Positions 31,050 through 41,600 of a stretch of DNA of 64,000 nt are shown in pieces (position 1 is the first letter of the stretch; the number at the start of each line of letters is the position of its first letter). The notes below the pieces were generated by a model. The model was given only the letters and a program-made list of their open reading frames with translations. It was not told where the DNA came from and ran no database searches. This stretch comes from Azolla caroliniana. Its lineage: Eukaryota > Polypodiophyta. The position numbers and the translations under genes were made by a program. The stretch is taken from NCBI GenBank assembly GCA_043228905.1, contig JBHGNT010000008.1, positions 21,390,001 through 21,454,000 on the forward strand. The letters run 5' to 3'.

Positions 31050-31753
31050 TGTCGTAGTGTATTCCACACACTACGTGTAAACCATAAAATAATATATCCG
31101 ATTTTAGATACATATAAATAAATAAATAATATATCAAAATATTTATCACATGCATAGGTTAGGATTCAAACCCTACACCTCCACGTAGATAAACCTCAAC
31201 TTTACCATTGTAATAACTTATCTTTAGTGTTATACATATAGATTTAATGTGTATAAGACCTTTATTTACACATACCTTTATTAAAAGGTAAAAATCATGT
31301 ATTCTTTAGGATGTGAATATTTTATTTACACGTGACATTAAAAGTGACTCATGCACATCTAGCGTGCATGAGCCCTATACTTAGGAAATGACAAAGCATC
31401 ACATGCACATTTAGTGTGCATGGACACTTTTGGTGAAAAAGCATGAAGCCATGCTTAGCCTCTTCCATCTTTATATAAGGAGGAGAGAAATATGTATAAG
31501 GTTGTTGATTAATATACAAGGATTGATCAATCTAATATATTCGTGGAATTCACGAATTTTGCCATCTAAATTACTCTTATAATCTAAATATTGTTTTAAA
31601 TACACTAAACTCGTGGGATTCACGAGATTGCTATCTTACTTCTCTTTCTACTATTCATAACTAGCCTTAAGTTGTATTCCTCTTCCTCCTAGTCCAAAAC
31701 CTCAGCGGTTCCCACCCGACTCACGCAACGATCCGGAGCCGAAACGCACGACA
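31050..31753 (+). repeat. Gypsy D 3' LTR
   Basis: Same length as the 5' LTR and about 98% alike by eye. Confidence 0.9.
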
Positions 31754-31757
31754 GCGT

Positions 31758-32133
31758 TAGAAAAACAGAGAAATTAGGGGAAAAACAGAGTACGCGGGAG
31801 AGACAGAGAGAGCAAAACATAAAAGCTATATTCAAAAACGATATATGCCTCTGTCCTTTACAATTGTGCTCAGTAGCACTATTTATACAAGTCCTCATGG
31901 GACTGACAGAAGTACCATGTACTTCAATGCTCACACGAGCTTCTGACACTTACTACGAGACTATAATTGCCTAGTAGTCTAAACTAATATTAGGCTTCCG
32001 GTTACCGATTGGACCCGGCTAACCGGCTCCCCAGCTCACCGGCTCTGTTGCTTGCCGGCTTACTGATCCGTCTCACTTGCTGGCTCAGGCTTATTCAGCC
32101 GATCCGGCTCGAGTTGAGCGTGCCACTTCAACA
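31758..32133 (-). repeat. Copia B 5' LTR, outer part
   Basis: Continuation of the LTR begun at 24652-24676. It matches 13925-14279 except for a short extra segment. Ends CTTCAACA on the plus strand. Confidence 0.88.
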
Positions 32134-32535
32134 AGAGACAAGCTCAACATTTGTGCGTAATATGATGCGTAACTAGTGCGTAGACTGGGTGCGTAAACTC
32201 GGTACGCATAACATGGTCATAGTGGTGCATAAACCGTGAGGCCGTTAGAAAGATATTCCTCGTAAGGAATAGTTTTGGGAGTAAGTGTCGAGGCTCATTT
32301 ATGAGCAGTCAAGTACTGTCAGTACTTGTGTCAGCTCGATTGTCAGGGCTTGTATAAAAGTGCTCACTGAGCACATCCTATGTACAGATTGAGTATTAGT
32401 TTTGAATTAAGTTCTTGTGCTTACTCTCTCTCTCTCTATCTCTCTCGTGCGTACTATGCAAACCTAAGCTTTCCATTAAACCTACGTCTTCTGTTGTTCT
32501 ATCTCCTATATTGCTTCTGCATGACATTCTTTTCA
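32134..32535 (+). repeat. Copia A 3' LTR, main part
   Basis: Starts with the second copy of AGAGA and continues CAAGCTCAAC as in the 5' LTR. TATA box at 32353-32360. Ends TTTTCA before CATTA. Confidence 0.92.
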
Positions 32536-32540
32536 CATTA

Positions 32541-33430
32541 TGTATTATATAAACCCCTTATGGGGCATGTAATGGAATATAGATTTTTCCCTCTCATTTC
32601 TATGTCATTTTTCTCTCTCCTCTCTCTCCCTCCCTCACTCGTAACCCCCTTGGGAGGGGGTTGGAGTTGTTTCATGGCTTCACCCCCCACCCATTAACAC
32701 TTTCCATATGTGAACCTATACAAGATTCAAGAATATGCATGTACAAGACTCTCAAATGTACAAAGCAAAGAAACATGAACAACAAGAATGGACAAACAAG
32801 AACAAAAACATTTAACTTCATCAACAAGAATAGAAAATCATATCATCATAGCACCCTCTTTCCATATGTGAACATGTACAATATTCAAGCAAATGCAAAA
32901 CATGCAACAAAGCCTAAAGTAGGAGGAGACCCAGATGTCGTACAGGTTGTCGATGTCATTGTAGAGGTCGTTCCAGAGGGGACACAACGACCACAAGTCG
33001 CAAGCAAGGGAACATACCGAGTAGAGGGAACACAGTGAGCACAAGTCATTGACAGAGGGAACACAACAAGCAGAGGTGGTTGTAGAGGGAACACAACAAG
33101 CAGACGGAACACAACCAACAAAGATCGATGCAGGGAGGACACGATGAGCAGAAAACGCCTTGAGGTTGCAGAGGGGTCACAACGAGGAGAGTGAGCAGAG
33201 AACGTGGGGAAACAACAAGTGAAAGGTCGTTGCAGAGAGGACATGACAAGCAGAGAACACTTGGAGGTTGTAGAGGGATCACAACGAGCAGAGTGAGCAG
33301 AGAACGTGGGGAAACAACAAGAGAAAGGTCATAGGAGAGAGAGAGAGAGATTGTGTGCGTGAGAGATTGACTGACTAACTGAATAAATGACTTACAACTC
33401 GAGATCTTATACAGTTAAGTACTCCGTACA
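32541..33430. other. Old flanking sequence with simple repeats
   Basis: Begins with TTATATAAACCCC, an LTR-like promoter word, then CT-rich sequence, then purine-rich text rich in acaagaa words. No coding gene is recognised. It holds the 102-bp tandem duplication listed separately. Confidence 0.4.
33135..33338 (+). repeat. Tandem duplication, period 102 bp
   Basis: Blocks starting gaggaca at 33135 and 33237 run in parallel through gagcag, gaggttg.agagg, tcacaacgag and gagaacgtggggaaacaac. A handful of substitutions separate them. Shorter related agagggaacacaacaagcag words precede the array. Confidence 0.75.
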
Positions 33431-33449
33431 ACTTTATGGAGGACACCGC

Positions 33450-33880
33450 CAGGCCCAACATTCAACGAGCGACTCATTGAGTTTTTTGTCGACGCTCGAC
33501 AATTGAACCATTGAGGATTCATCAATGTTAGACATGCCAAATGCTCCATGAGCGACTCCTCGAGCATTCGTCTACGTTCAACTTGTCGAACATTCGATGA
33601 GCAACTTGTCGAACATTCGTCAACGTTCGACGAGCTGAGAACTCAACGAGCAACTCGTCGAGTATTCGTCGACACTCATCGAGCGACTCATTGAGGATTC
33701 ATTAACGTTTGATGAACCAAACGGTCAACAAGCAACGTTTTGAGCATTCATCAATGTTCAACGAGCCACTCGTCCAGGATTCGTCAACATTCAATCAACC
33801 AAACATTGGATGACATGAACGCTCGAGCATTCGTCAATATTTGACGAGATGAACGTTGAACACGCCGAACGCTTGACGAG
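33450..33880 (+). repeat. Degenerate minisatellite, probably inside the Gypsy E LTR
   Basis: Repeated variants of the words gagcgactc(g/a)t, cgag(c/g)attcgtcaacgttcgacgagc and ccaaac, in units of roughly 60-65 bp with strong drift. The array lies upstream of an LTR end and primer site (34154-34170), so it is probably LTR-internal. Confidence 0.6.
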
Positions 33881-34224
33881 CCAGGAACCGTCGGCCAAGA
33901 GCTAATATGTTGACGCCACTAAACCCGAAGCTGATAGGTCGAAGCTATAACCAAAAGCCAACCCGTATAGAGGTCGATGAACCAATCGTTGATGCGAAGC
34001 AAAACTCAACCCAGTGAGAGGCCAAAGGCCAACGAGGTCAGAAAACCGGAGTTCGGGACAACCGAAAGGTACAATCTCCCTCGCCTCCAACTCCCTAGTT
34101 CCAAAACCCCATCATTCCACCTAGTCGACTCGCATGCGCAAAAATAGCGTGACATCATTGGTGAACCCGACCTGAATGGGTAGGAAGGGAAATCATCATA
34201 AGGGGAGGAGAGCTTGCCGAAGCA

Positions 34225-35112
34225 ATGTCGATAGCCATGGACTGCTTGGAAAATGCCCGAGAGAGTTTGATTGGCCTAGATCATGTCATAGGGACGGTGG
34301 TCGGCAGATCAGGCCAATTCAGTGGAAGAGATATCACGAACTACTTGGAGGCCTACAAGGCCGAGATGCTAATCCGCGACATCTCAAAAAAAAGGCAACT
34401 AACTAGGTTCACCAAAGTGGTGATGTTGAGCATCCACGTTGAGATGCTCAAGATACAAGGAGACTGTTACAATTTGGAGGAGTTCAAAGAGAAACTCCTC
34501 GAGAAGTACGACCTCGACAACTCTCTTCTATTTCAAAGAAAGACCTTATGGAGTGGGTTGAGCTTCCTGGCAAAGGAAGGAATACCACGATGCTTCTTCA
34601 AGAATTTGAGAAGCAATTCGCTTGACTCTTGGCATTGGACAAGAAGATCCTCGACACAAGCAAGGTTTTGTTGTTTATAAAGGTGGTTGATGCATGAGAC
34701 CGGCAGAGGATGGGACTCCTCCTCGAGACAAACAACCAACTAACAACGGATTGTGCCATAATGAAGAGGGTTTGTAGTTGCTTCGACAAGAGGCGCAAAT
34801 GGAACGACAAAGGGTCGTCGATCCGCCAAACCTTCACAAGGAAAGCAATGGTGGGGCTCACCAGGGCCAAAACAACGAGAGGGCCTGCCAACATGGGCCC
34901 CGCACCTGCAACAAACATAGTAGAAGGGTCGTCTAGAGGATCGACAATCGCGGAGCTTACAAAGATGGTAAGATCACTGAAGCAGGAGGAGACGAAGGGG
35001 GCCCTCCTCAAGACCGATGTTTCACACTTGCACAAAGGTGCATGTGGTGTGATAGCCCTGACCACCTAAAAAGAGATTGTTGGGACTTTCAAGATTCCTT
35101 GAGAAGGAACGT
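34225..35112 (+). pseudogene. Gypsy E gag fragment
   Basis: ATG at 34225 (MSIAMDCLENARESL...). It aligns by eye with Gypsy D gag at GRDITNYLEAYKAEMLIRDIS. Open to 34680, then shifted. The last part encodes a CMWCDSPDHLKRDC knuckle (CX2CX4HX4C) in another frame near 35038-35080. Pol is absent. Confidence 0.7.
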
Positions 35113-35975
35113 TGTCATAGTGTATTTCGTACACTACGTGAAAAACGTATAAAGTACCCGATTCAATAAATATGAAGAAAACGAAGAAAATATGAGAATA
35201 CATGTTACATGCATAGGGCAAGATTAGAACCTTGTACCTCCATGTTAATAATGTAAATCTTTACCAATACACTAACATATCATTAGTGTTAAAAAAGTAG
35301 ATGTCCCACATACAAAGGTATGTTCATGCTAAGATAAACTTTATTTAGAAGAAAAACGCATGATAAAAGAAAAAAACTACACATGCATGAACATTATATT
35401 CGATAAAAAAAATGTATGAGGTTAGAAAAAACATGTTAGAGAAAGCATATAGTCTATAGTTAGAGAAAAGCATGGATTGCTAAGACTCTCTCATCACTAT
35501 ATAAGGATGGGGAGCACAATGTAATAAGGGGGGGAAAACTTTGGAAATTGGATATATTTCTAAAAACACCAATTAATAAATTATATTCGTGGGATTCACG
35601 AAATAAACTATACTCGTGGGATTCACAAGGTTTCTATATTTTTCTCTTTAAATCTAAACTCATATTCTTATCTTAATATTGATTAATCTAATAAAATACA
35701 TTATACTCGTGGGATTCACAAGGTTTTTATATCTCTTTCTTATAATCTATTCATATTCATACCTAGATTAGCCTCAAATTCTTCCACCTCCTAGTCCAAA
35801 ACCCCGGCGGTTCCCACCCAACTCACGCAACGATCCGGCACCGAAAGGCACGACACAATTGGTGTACCTTTGAAACGACATGTCGTGAAGATTTTCGGCA
35901 ACAGTGTGAAAATCGCGTGGAATGGAGAAAACCGAGAAGGTGCAATGTGCACATGTATCGTATGTTAACACTTGA
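35113..35975 (+). mobile_element. LTR F (Gypsy, D-related) with a short internal stub
   Basis: LTR 35113-35855, TGTCATAG...CGACA. A primer-site-like tggtgtacct follows after the standard 4-nt gap, then about 100 bp resembling the Gypsy D leader (gtgaaaatcgcgtgg...ggagaaaaccgag) before similarity ends. TATA box 35498-35505. It shares the tRNA-like module and the tcgtgggattcacga hairpins with D. It ends in AT-rich and tRNA-like sequence. Confidence 0.7.
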
Positions 35976-35979
35976 GATG

Positions 35980-36032
35980 GGTTTTGAACCTTAACCTCCA
36001 AGATAAGAGACAATTGACATACCATTAGGCTA
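35980..36032 (-). other. tRNA-like (SINE-head-like) promoter sequence
   Basis: On the minus strand an A-box-like TAGCCTAATGG (36022-36032) and a B-box-like GGTTCAAAACC (35980-35990) lie 31 nt apart, as in tRNA genes and tRNA-derived SINEs. It does not fold as a proper tRNA by eye. No SINE tail was identified. Confidence 0.45.
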
Positions 36033-36039
36033 AGTTGTT

Positions 36040-36360
36040 TTCGTTATTGTGTCGTAGGCTTCTTAAGCACCCTCGTTATATGCTTCAACATCAGCTTCCA
36101 CCACCAATCTAATTTTCTCCCTTCACACTATGAGCTCTATTGCTCCTTTAATTTTTTTGAGCTCCTCCCCCAAATAAAAATAGTGGTTCCTCTTTTAACA
36201 TTGTCATAAAGATCGTGATCGTGTGTCACAACCACCAAGGTTTTGTGACTTGAGGATGATCGATATCACAAGCTATATTTGCGGATGGTGCGATGGCAAG
36301 AAGATGAGACAAATGTGAAGTTGTTGAAAAAAGAAAAGTAATTGATTCAAAAACACTAAC
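36040..36360. other. Spacer without recognised features
   Basis: AT-rich unique-looking sequence; no gene seen. Confidence 0.4.
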
Positions 36361-36404
36361 AAGATTCATTTGCCAAGGGGGGATGCAACTTCAAGTTTTG
36401 CCAC

Positions 36405-36519
36405 AGTAGTTTACCACAAAAGGCCCAAAGCGGGGATGCAACTTCAAGTTTTGCCAAAGTGTTGTTTTGGCAAAACTTGAAGTTGCATCCTCGCTTTGGG
36501 CCTTTTGTGGTAAACTACT
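36405..36519 (+). repeat. Long near-perfect inverted repeat (54-bp arms, 7-nt loop)
   Basis: Arms 36405-36458 and 36466-36519 are reverse complements with one mismatch. Transcribed, they form a 54-bp hairpin. A partial direct copy of the arm lies at about 36379-36403, and 13-bp direct repeats (attcatttgccaa) flank the block at 36364-36376 and 36588-36600. It could be a foldback/MITE-like insertion or a hairpin RNA source. Confidence 0.8.
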
Positions 36520-36658
36520 TCAACATTTCATTTCTTTTTTTGTTTTCCTTCCCTTCCCTTTTCTATTTATTTCTTTGACCTCACAAAATTCATTTGCCAA
36601 AAAGATGTGCTTTAGGTGCTTTGGCAAAAGCCAAACTCGCAACTTCTCATTAAGGAGT

Positions 36659-36762
36659 GTGTGTTTGAGGTAAACCGCTTCAACAATCTTCTTAGCTTTT
36701 GATTTTTTCTGTGTGTTTGAGGTAAACTGTTTCAACAATCTTCTTAGCTTTTGATTTTTCTT
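36659..36762 (+). repeat. Tandem duplication, period 52 bp
   Basis: Two copies of a unit starting gtgtgtttgaggtaaac and ending cttagcttttgattttt, at 36659 and 36711. They resemble the arm of the neighbouring hairpin in the ggtaaac..cttcaaca word. Confidence 0.75.
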
Positions 36763-37737
36763 TTACTATTTGTATTATTTTATGCAGGTTATATGTCTCT
36801 TACACAAACCATCTTCACTATGTTCCTTCTCTGAGAGCCTCCTTGAAGTCGATTTTCCTTCACGATTTTCTTCACGCTTGCAAGCTCCTCCTTTCCTTGC
36901 TTTTCATTCACTCATTTTCCATGCCTTCTCCCACCTTGGTAGAGGGCTTTTATGGGAGATGCAAACTTAGGCAAATTGCTCATCGTCGGTTGCATTTTTT
37001 TTTATTTTTTTTTTGTATAAACATAATTTGACCTTTAAAATAGTCAATCCCCACTTTTCAAAAATTACAAATTTGACCTTATTTTATCTCAACCCCCTTT
37101 TAATATAATTACAAATTTTTCCCTTACAATCTTGAACTTAACATTATCTTTTCGGAGGTTGTAGCATGGGCTTCCATAGGTCGATTCATGGCCCGTATCC
37201 TGAATGCTCTTTGCCACAAGTACTAGCTGGTGGGATTCGTTTTTTATCTTCTTGACATTGTTTCAAATTTCAATATCATGAAGCCTTAGCTTTATGATAA
37301 CGTGCACCACTACTTCTTTTTCTTTTGCATGCCTCTATTCTTAGAATAGCAAGGACTCCTTATGCTAGAAGGATCAAACCCTTGACCTTACCATTCCAAT
37401 CATTAGCTCATGCTAGTTGATTTTTGTTGCCATAACTGATAACAAAATTCAACTCACCCTTGTTTTTTATTTATCATAAATGCAATTCGAGACACTTTCC
37501 TTCATTGTACACACCACTCCACAACGGTTATGCTTGTAACATACTCCCCCTGTCTCTAAAAAAGTTCACTCTTGCAATGAAAAGTTAGGAAGTTGATATT
37601 GTTAAGAGAATCTTCTTGATCTTTATGTAGTACCTTCGATAGAACCATTCATCTATTTTATTTTAAACTCTGGAATAACTTACATTGTAAGTGTTTAGTT
37701 TTAGAATCGAGAATTCATTCTTGCCTATGAGGTCTAT
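36763..37737. other. AT-rich spacer with possible mariner-type end
   Basis: No gene recognised. Near 37542 the sequence tactccccctgtctctaaa resembles the terminal repeat of Stowaway/mariner MITEs (cleavage at TA), but the inverted partner was not found. Confidence 0.3.
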
Positions 37738-38271
37738 GTTGAGAAATCGTTGCGGAATAAATCACAATAATCGAACTACGAGCTAAAATACGAATCACAC
37801 TACAATGCAAGAAAGACAAGATAAGCGACTATACACAGAGATTTACGTGGAAACCCTAAAACGGGGAAAACCACGGGAACAAATTCTTCATTATACAAAT
37901 AGTGGATATACAATAGCGAGAGGAATACAACACTCTGTCGAGTGCATCAACCGCATAGGGCTCTTCGCGTCTGTTGTTACACACACAACTATGGCGCGGC
38001 TCTTGCTTCTTCTCTCACACTCTCTCTGCACACAGTTCTGTACATACAAACTTTTGTTCTGTTCTACACAGTTAAAGTTTGCCCTAGTTACATATATACT
38101 TATGCAACTTTTTTGGCTATTTACATACATAGCCCTCATGGAGCGCACACATTGACTATTTACAAATATAGTCTCCCGAGTTGGCTATTTCCACAATTCC
38201 AATTTTGGCCGAGGCCTATCAACTCAGCTCCTCAACTGTCAACTTTCCGAACGATTAGATCTTCCTCCCAT
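37738..38271 (-). mobile_element. Decayed Copia LTR, reverse orientation
   Basis: Shares the layout of the other reversed Copia LTRs: atttacgtggaaaccctaaa and aaaaccacggg on the left, CT-rich centre, agtttgccctag, tatttaca.a.atagccc, and a right end gatcttcctccca as in the remnant at 46547. The outermost bases of the right end are missing, and no target duplication was found. Confidence 0.6.
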
Positions 38272-38458
38272 ATATTTTAACTTTACCCCTCCCCTTAACT
38301 TTTCTTTCTTTTAGTAGCTTTTTAATGCAACCTCGCTTTCCTTTTATTTGTAGTTTCTACCTTTACCCATGTTTTACCATTTTATTTTATTTTTTTTCCT
38401 ACCCCTCCCTTTTTTCTCTCCATAACACTCTTCTCCTTTTTTATTCCCCTCTCTCTTT
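38272..38458 (+). other. Pyrimidine-rich tract, left part
   Basis: C- and T-rich sequence interrupted by LINE-2; it continues beyond 44842. The last 15 bases (38444-38458) are the left copy of the LINE-2 target duplication. Confidence 0.6.
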
Positions 38459-38643
38459 TTTTTTTTTTTCAAAGTAAAGCTACTTTCCCATTAGTTAGGA
38501 AGGATTATTACATAGAGTCTATAAGGAGATTTATACACACATCGGGGAGACTTCCTCCGATCAAGCCAAAGAAGATGAGCCACTTACATTGCCTTGCGGC
38601 CTAACTTAATGTAAGAAGCTACCTATATCCAAGGCAATGCCCT

Positions 38644-41600
38644 TCAATGTGGCCTCGTACGAGTCGGCTCTTGGGGCCTACACCGAAAAGAGGGTGGCAG
38701 GTGAATAGGAAACAACCAACGTGGGGGCTGGTAGTTCCACCTCGGGCCACTCCCGCCTTGCATCACCATAGGTGTGTTCCGCCATTTCTGCCAAAAGCGC
38801 AAACGGGCAGTGGTCACGTCGTTGGAGTGGCTGCAGATCTCTTCTAGTTGCCCTCGTAGGCAGCTGATAAGCGCGAACCATATGTCCATGATCACTTCCT
38901 CCGGGGGGCGTACCGTACCTTGGAAGACCTTGAGGCAACGCGCTTTCCATATATACCACAAGGTGAAACCTGCGATCAACATCCAGATTTCCGGAAACCT
39001 AGGGGATGCGGGCTGCAAGCCTCTTTCAAAACGGATCTTGACGATTTTGCCTCTCGTGCATACATAGCACCAACTATCCGCATTGACGGCGTCCGTCCAC
39101 CCTTCGACCGAGTGATCAATCCATGCCGCAGCGCTCCACGAGGCTGTTCCTTCAACGTCACATGCCACAAGGAGGCGAGTCACTCTATCCCATATCTTTT
39201 GAGCTTGAGGGCAATCCCACAAACAATGTCTCAGAGACTCATTAGGTAGAGAGCACAGTGGGCAGCCTAACGGGCCGCCCCGTTTATCTAACCATTCGCC
39301 AACGGGCACCACATTATGACCGATCTGCCACCAAAAGAGCTTGATCTTTTCAGGCATGTGGAGACGCCAAAGACCCTTCCAAAAGGCAATGAGCGCCTCA
39401 TCGGGGATGCCCAATGTTCGCCAGCCGTTGCGAAGGGGGCCGCCTCGCTGCAGTTGCAAAGTCCGACCCAATTTAGTGGTGTAATCGAAGAAGTGGTGGA
39501 GTCTATCGTCATGTTTCCATCTGAAATCCCCGGGGTCCCAATCCAGATCGACAAGGGGCCGGCAACCGTATACCCTTAACCTCCAATGGGGTTCCACCTT
39601 AGCAACATCCGGGTCTGTCTTCCAGATGTTATCAATCTGTGCCACCACTCGGATTGGGTGCCAAGAGCCGCTGCTCTGGCTGTCCCCAAAAACTGTATCA
39701 CTCCCCGATCCGCTCATGCCCTTTAGCGCCTTGACCATTCCAGCCTCGTCAAAGAGACCGAACCATGCATGTTCTCTCGCCACCCCCATCGGAACCCTGT
39801 CAACTGCCTCAGCTATCAGTCTCCGCATTTTCGTAGCTCCCTTGAGGGGAGGGAAAAGGACCTCTTGGGCTCTTCCTGAATCAGCCATGCGTCTCCAATC
39901 GTCTATAGATAGGAGGCCTGTTTGTGCCAACTTTCCCCATGCTAGGCCCTTAAGTTGCCCTAGCATCGCGTTGTCATTCGTTCGCACATGAGGATTCCAG
40001 AATAGTGGCTGTCTAGTCCATTCGGTCAATGTTTCCGGGGTGTGCTTGACCAAATGTTGTCGTATATGGCACCATGCCCGCAAGATGGAGTTCGTGACCC
40101 TATCCTCCGGATGGCAAGCCAGCCTGGGTGGGACTCCACTCGTGCAGCACCGATTCAAGGAGTCGGGCCAAGGCCTACCATACTTGGGAGTCCCTACTTG
40201 CAGCCTGTTGCGAAGAAGTACCTTCCAGCACCCCTTACCTGGCAGGAGGCAGCGAACCACCATTTTAGCCAGCAATGCACGACTCTGCATTAAGGGGTCT
40301 ATGAGGCCAAGCCCCCCTTTGGCCCGCGGTTGCGTTAACCAACACCATGAGACTCTGGCGGCAGCCCGTGGGTTGTCCTTACCTGACCATATAAACCCCC
40401 GAATGGCAGCCTTAATCGCGTGCAAACCTGCAGGGTCCATAATCCAGCATGAGACTGAGTGCCACATGGTAGCGAGCAGCACTTGGTTCGCCACAAGGAC
40501 CCTACCAGCGAAGGACAATTTTGATCTACTCCACTGGTTCAGCTTCTTACTTATTTTGGCTTGTACGTGGGCCAATTGAGCTCCCTTGGGGATTGACCTC
40601 CCCATCGTAAATCCAAGGTACTTGAAAGTCGTCCCACTAGGGACCCACGTAAAATCGGCATGGGGTTGCCATCTTGGTGTCTCCTGTTCGCTGAACCATA
40701 GACCTTGGGTTTTATTCCAATTGATCTTGGCACCAGCCGCCTGACAAAAGTCCTCGACAAGATGTTCAGCCCGCTGTAAATTCTCCTCATCACCTTGCAA
40801 GAAAAGAACCGTATCGTCGGCATATTCAGATAACAGCAAATCTTCAGTCGCATTGGGGATGGGCAATCCCCGCAACCCGCTAGTTGGTGCTTGTAAGTAG
40901 GCGGAGAAAGCCTCGGTTATAAAGAGATAGAGATATGGGGCTAGGGGACAGCCTTGCCTCACTGAGCGTTGTAGTTGGAAGGCGGGTCCCCTAGATCCAG
41001 CCATCAGCACGCTACTCGTAGCTGTCCGATAGAGTGCAGAAGTGCAATTCCTCCATTTTTGAGGTAGGCCCAAAGCTCTCATCACATTTTCCAAGAAGGG
41101 CCATAACACCCTATCGTAGGCCTTCTCAAAGTCTAGCATCAGAATAGCCGAGCTCGATACGGAGCGACCGGCCAATGCCATAGCTTCCCAAAGAAGCAAC
41201 ACATTATCAAAGATACACCTGTTCTTGACAAACCCAGTTTGATTGTCATGTATGATGTCCGGTAAGAAGCTTGCTAATCGCTGAGCAAGGACTTTAGCGA
41301 GTATCTTGTATGTCGTGTTAAGGATCGTGATTGGACGCCATTGGCGCAACTCTAGGCTTCGCTCTTGGGATTTGGGGATGAGATATATCATCCCCTCAGC
41401 CAGACCAATCGGCATCTTTCCTGAGGACCAAATCTCTTGGAACCCGGCTTCCAAGGACGGGATAACACATTCCCAATGAATCTCGAAGAAATCTCGTGAG
41501 AGACCATCGGGACCGGGGCATGCACCCCTTCGCAATCCCCTAAGTGCCTCCGAGAGCTCTAAACGAGAGATGGGACTATCGAGCACAACTTCCATCTCTT

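Larger units (their letters stand above)
24677..31753 (+). mobile_element. Gypsy element D, inserted in the Copia B 5' LTR
   Basis: Two LTRs of equal length (704 bp: 24677-25380 and 31050-31753) with ends TGTCG...ACA. A putative primer site tggtgaacccga (25385-25396) follows after a 4-nt gap, and a polypurine tract gagggggcgag sits before the 3' LTR. GCGT flanks both sides (24673-24676 and 31754-31757); if the neighbouring T is shared the duplication is 5 bp. The two LTRs differ at about 15 sites by eye, nearly all transitions. The internal coding region is complete in order but broken by stops. Confidence 0.92.
13904..32133 (-). mobile_element. Copia element B, inserted in the 3' LTR of Copia A
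   Basis: Minus-strand element bounded by TGTAAACG (13904) and CTTCAACA (to 32133), with a perfect AGAGA target duplication (13899-13903 and 32134-32138). Its 3' LTR is 13904-14279. Its 5' LTR is split by Gypsy D into 24652-24676 and about 31758-32133. The primer site (TGGTATCAGAGC on the minus strand) is 24640-24651. It is closely related to Copia A: the sequence after the primer site and the gag start match, and both share the pol extension. It was later broken by a solo LTR, Copia C and Gypsy D. Confidence 0.92.
8597..32535 (+). mobile_element. Copia element A, host of the nested stack
   Basis: The 5' LTR is 8597-9005 (409 bp, TGTTGAGAG...TTTTCA). The primer binding site TGGTATCAGAGC (9006-9017, complementary to initiator tRNA-Met) follows directly. 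Gag-pol lies at 9088-13719 and a polypurine tract at 13885-13893. The 3' LTR is split: its first 10 bp are 13894-13903 and the rest is about 32134-32535. The outer target-site duplication CATTA is perfect (8592-8596 and 32536-32540). The two LTRs differ by roughly 15-20 mostly C/T and G/A changes by eye. Everything from 13904 to 32133 is later insertion. Confidence 0.92.
33430..35112 (+). mobile_element. Gypsy element E, 5' part only
   Basis: LTR end at 34154 (gtgaca) after a ctagttccaaaacccc word like that near the ends of LTRs D, F and H. A 4-nt gap and the primer site tggtgaacccga (34159-34170) follow, with the same geometry as Gypsy D. Gag follows and the element stops abruptly at 35112, where LTR F starts. 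The 5' LTR start was not found. It is a truncated relative of Gypsy D. Confidence 0.7.

Noticed and set aside
37542-37570. Stowaway/mariner MITE end
   Set aside because: Only one end-like sequence; the inverted partner and TA duplication were not found.
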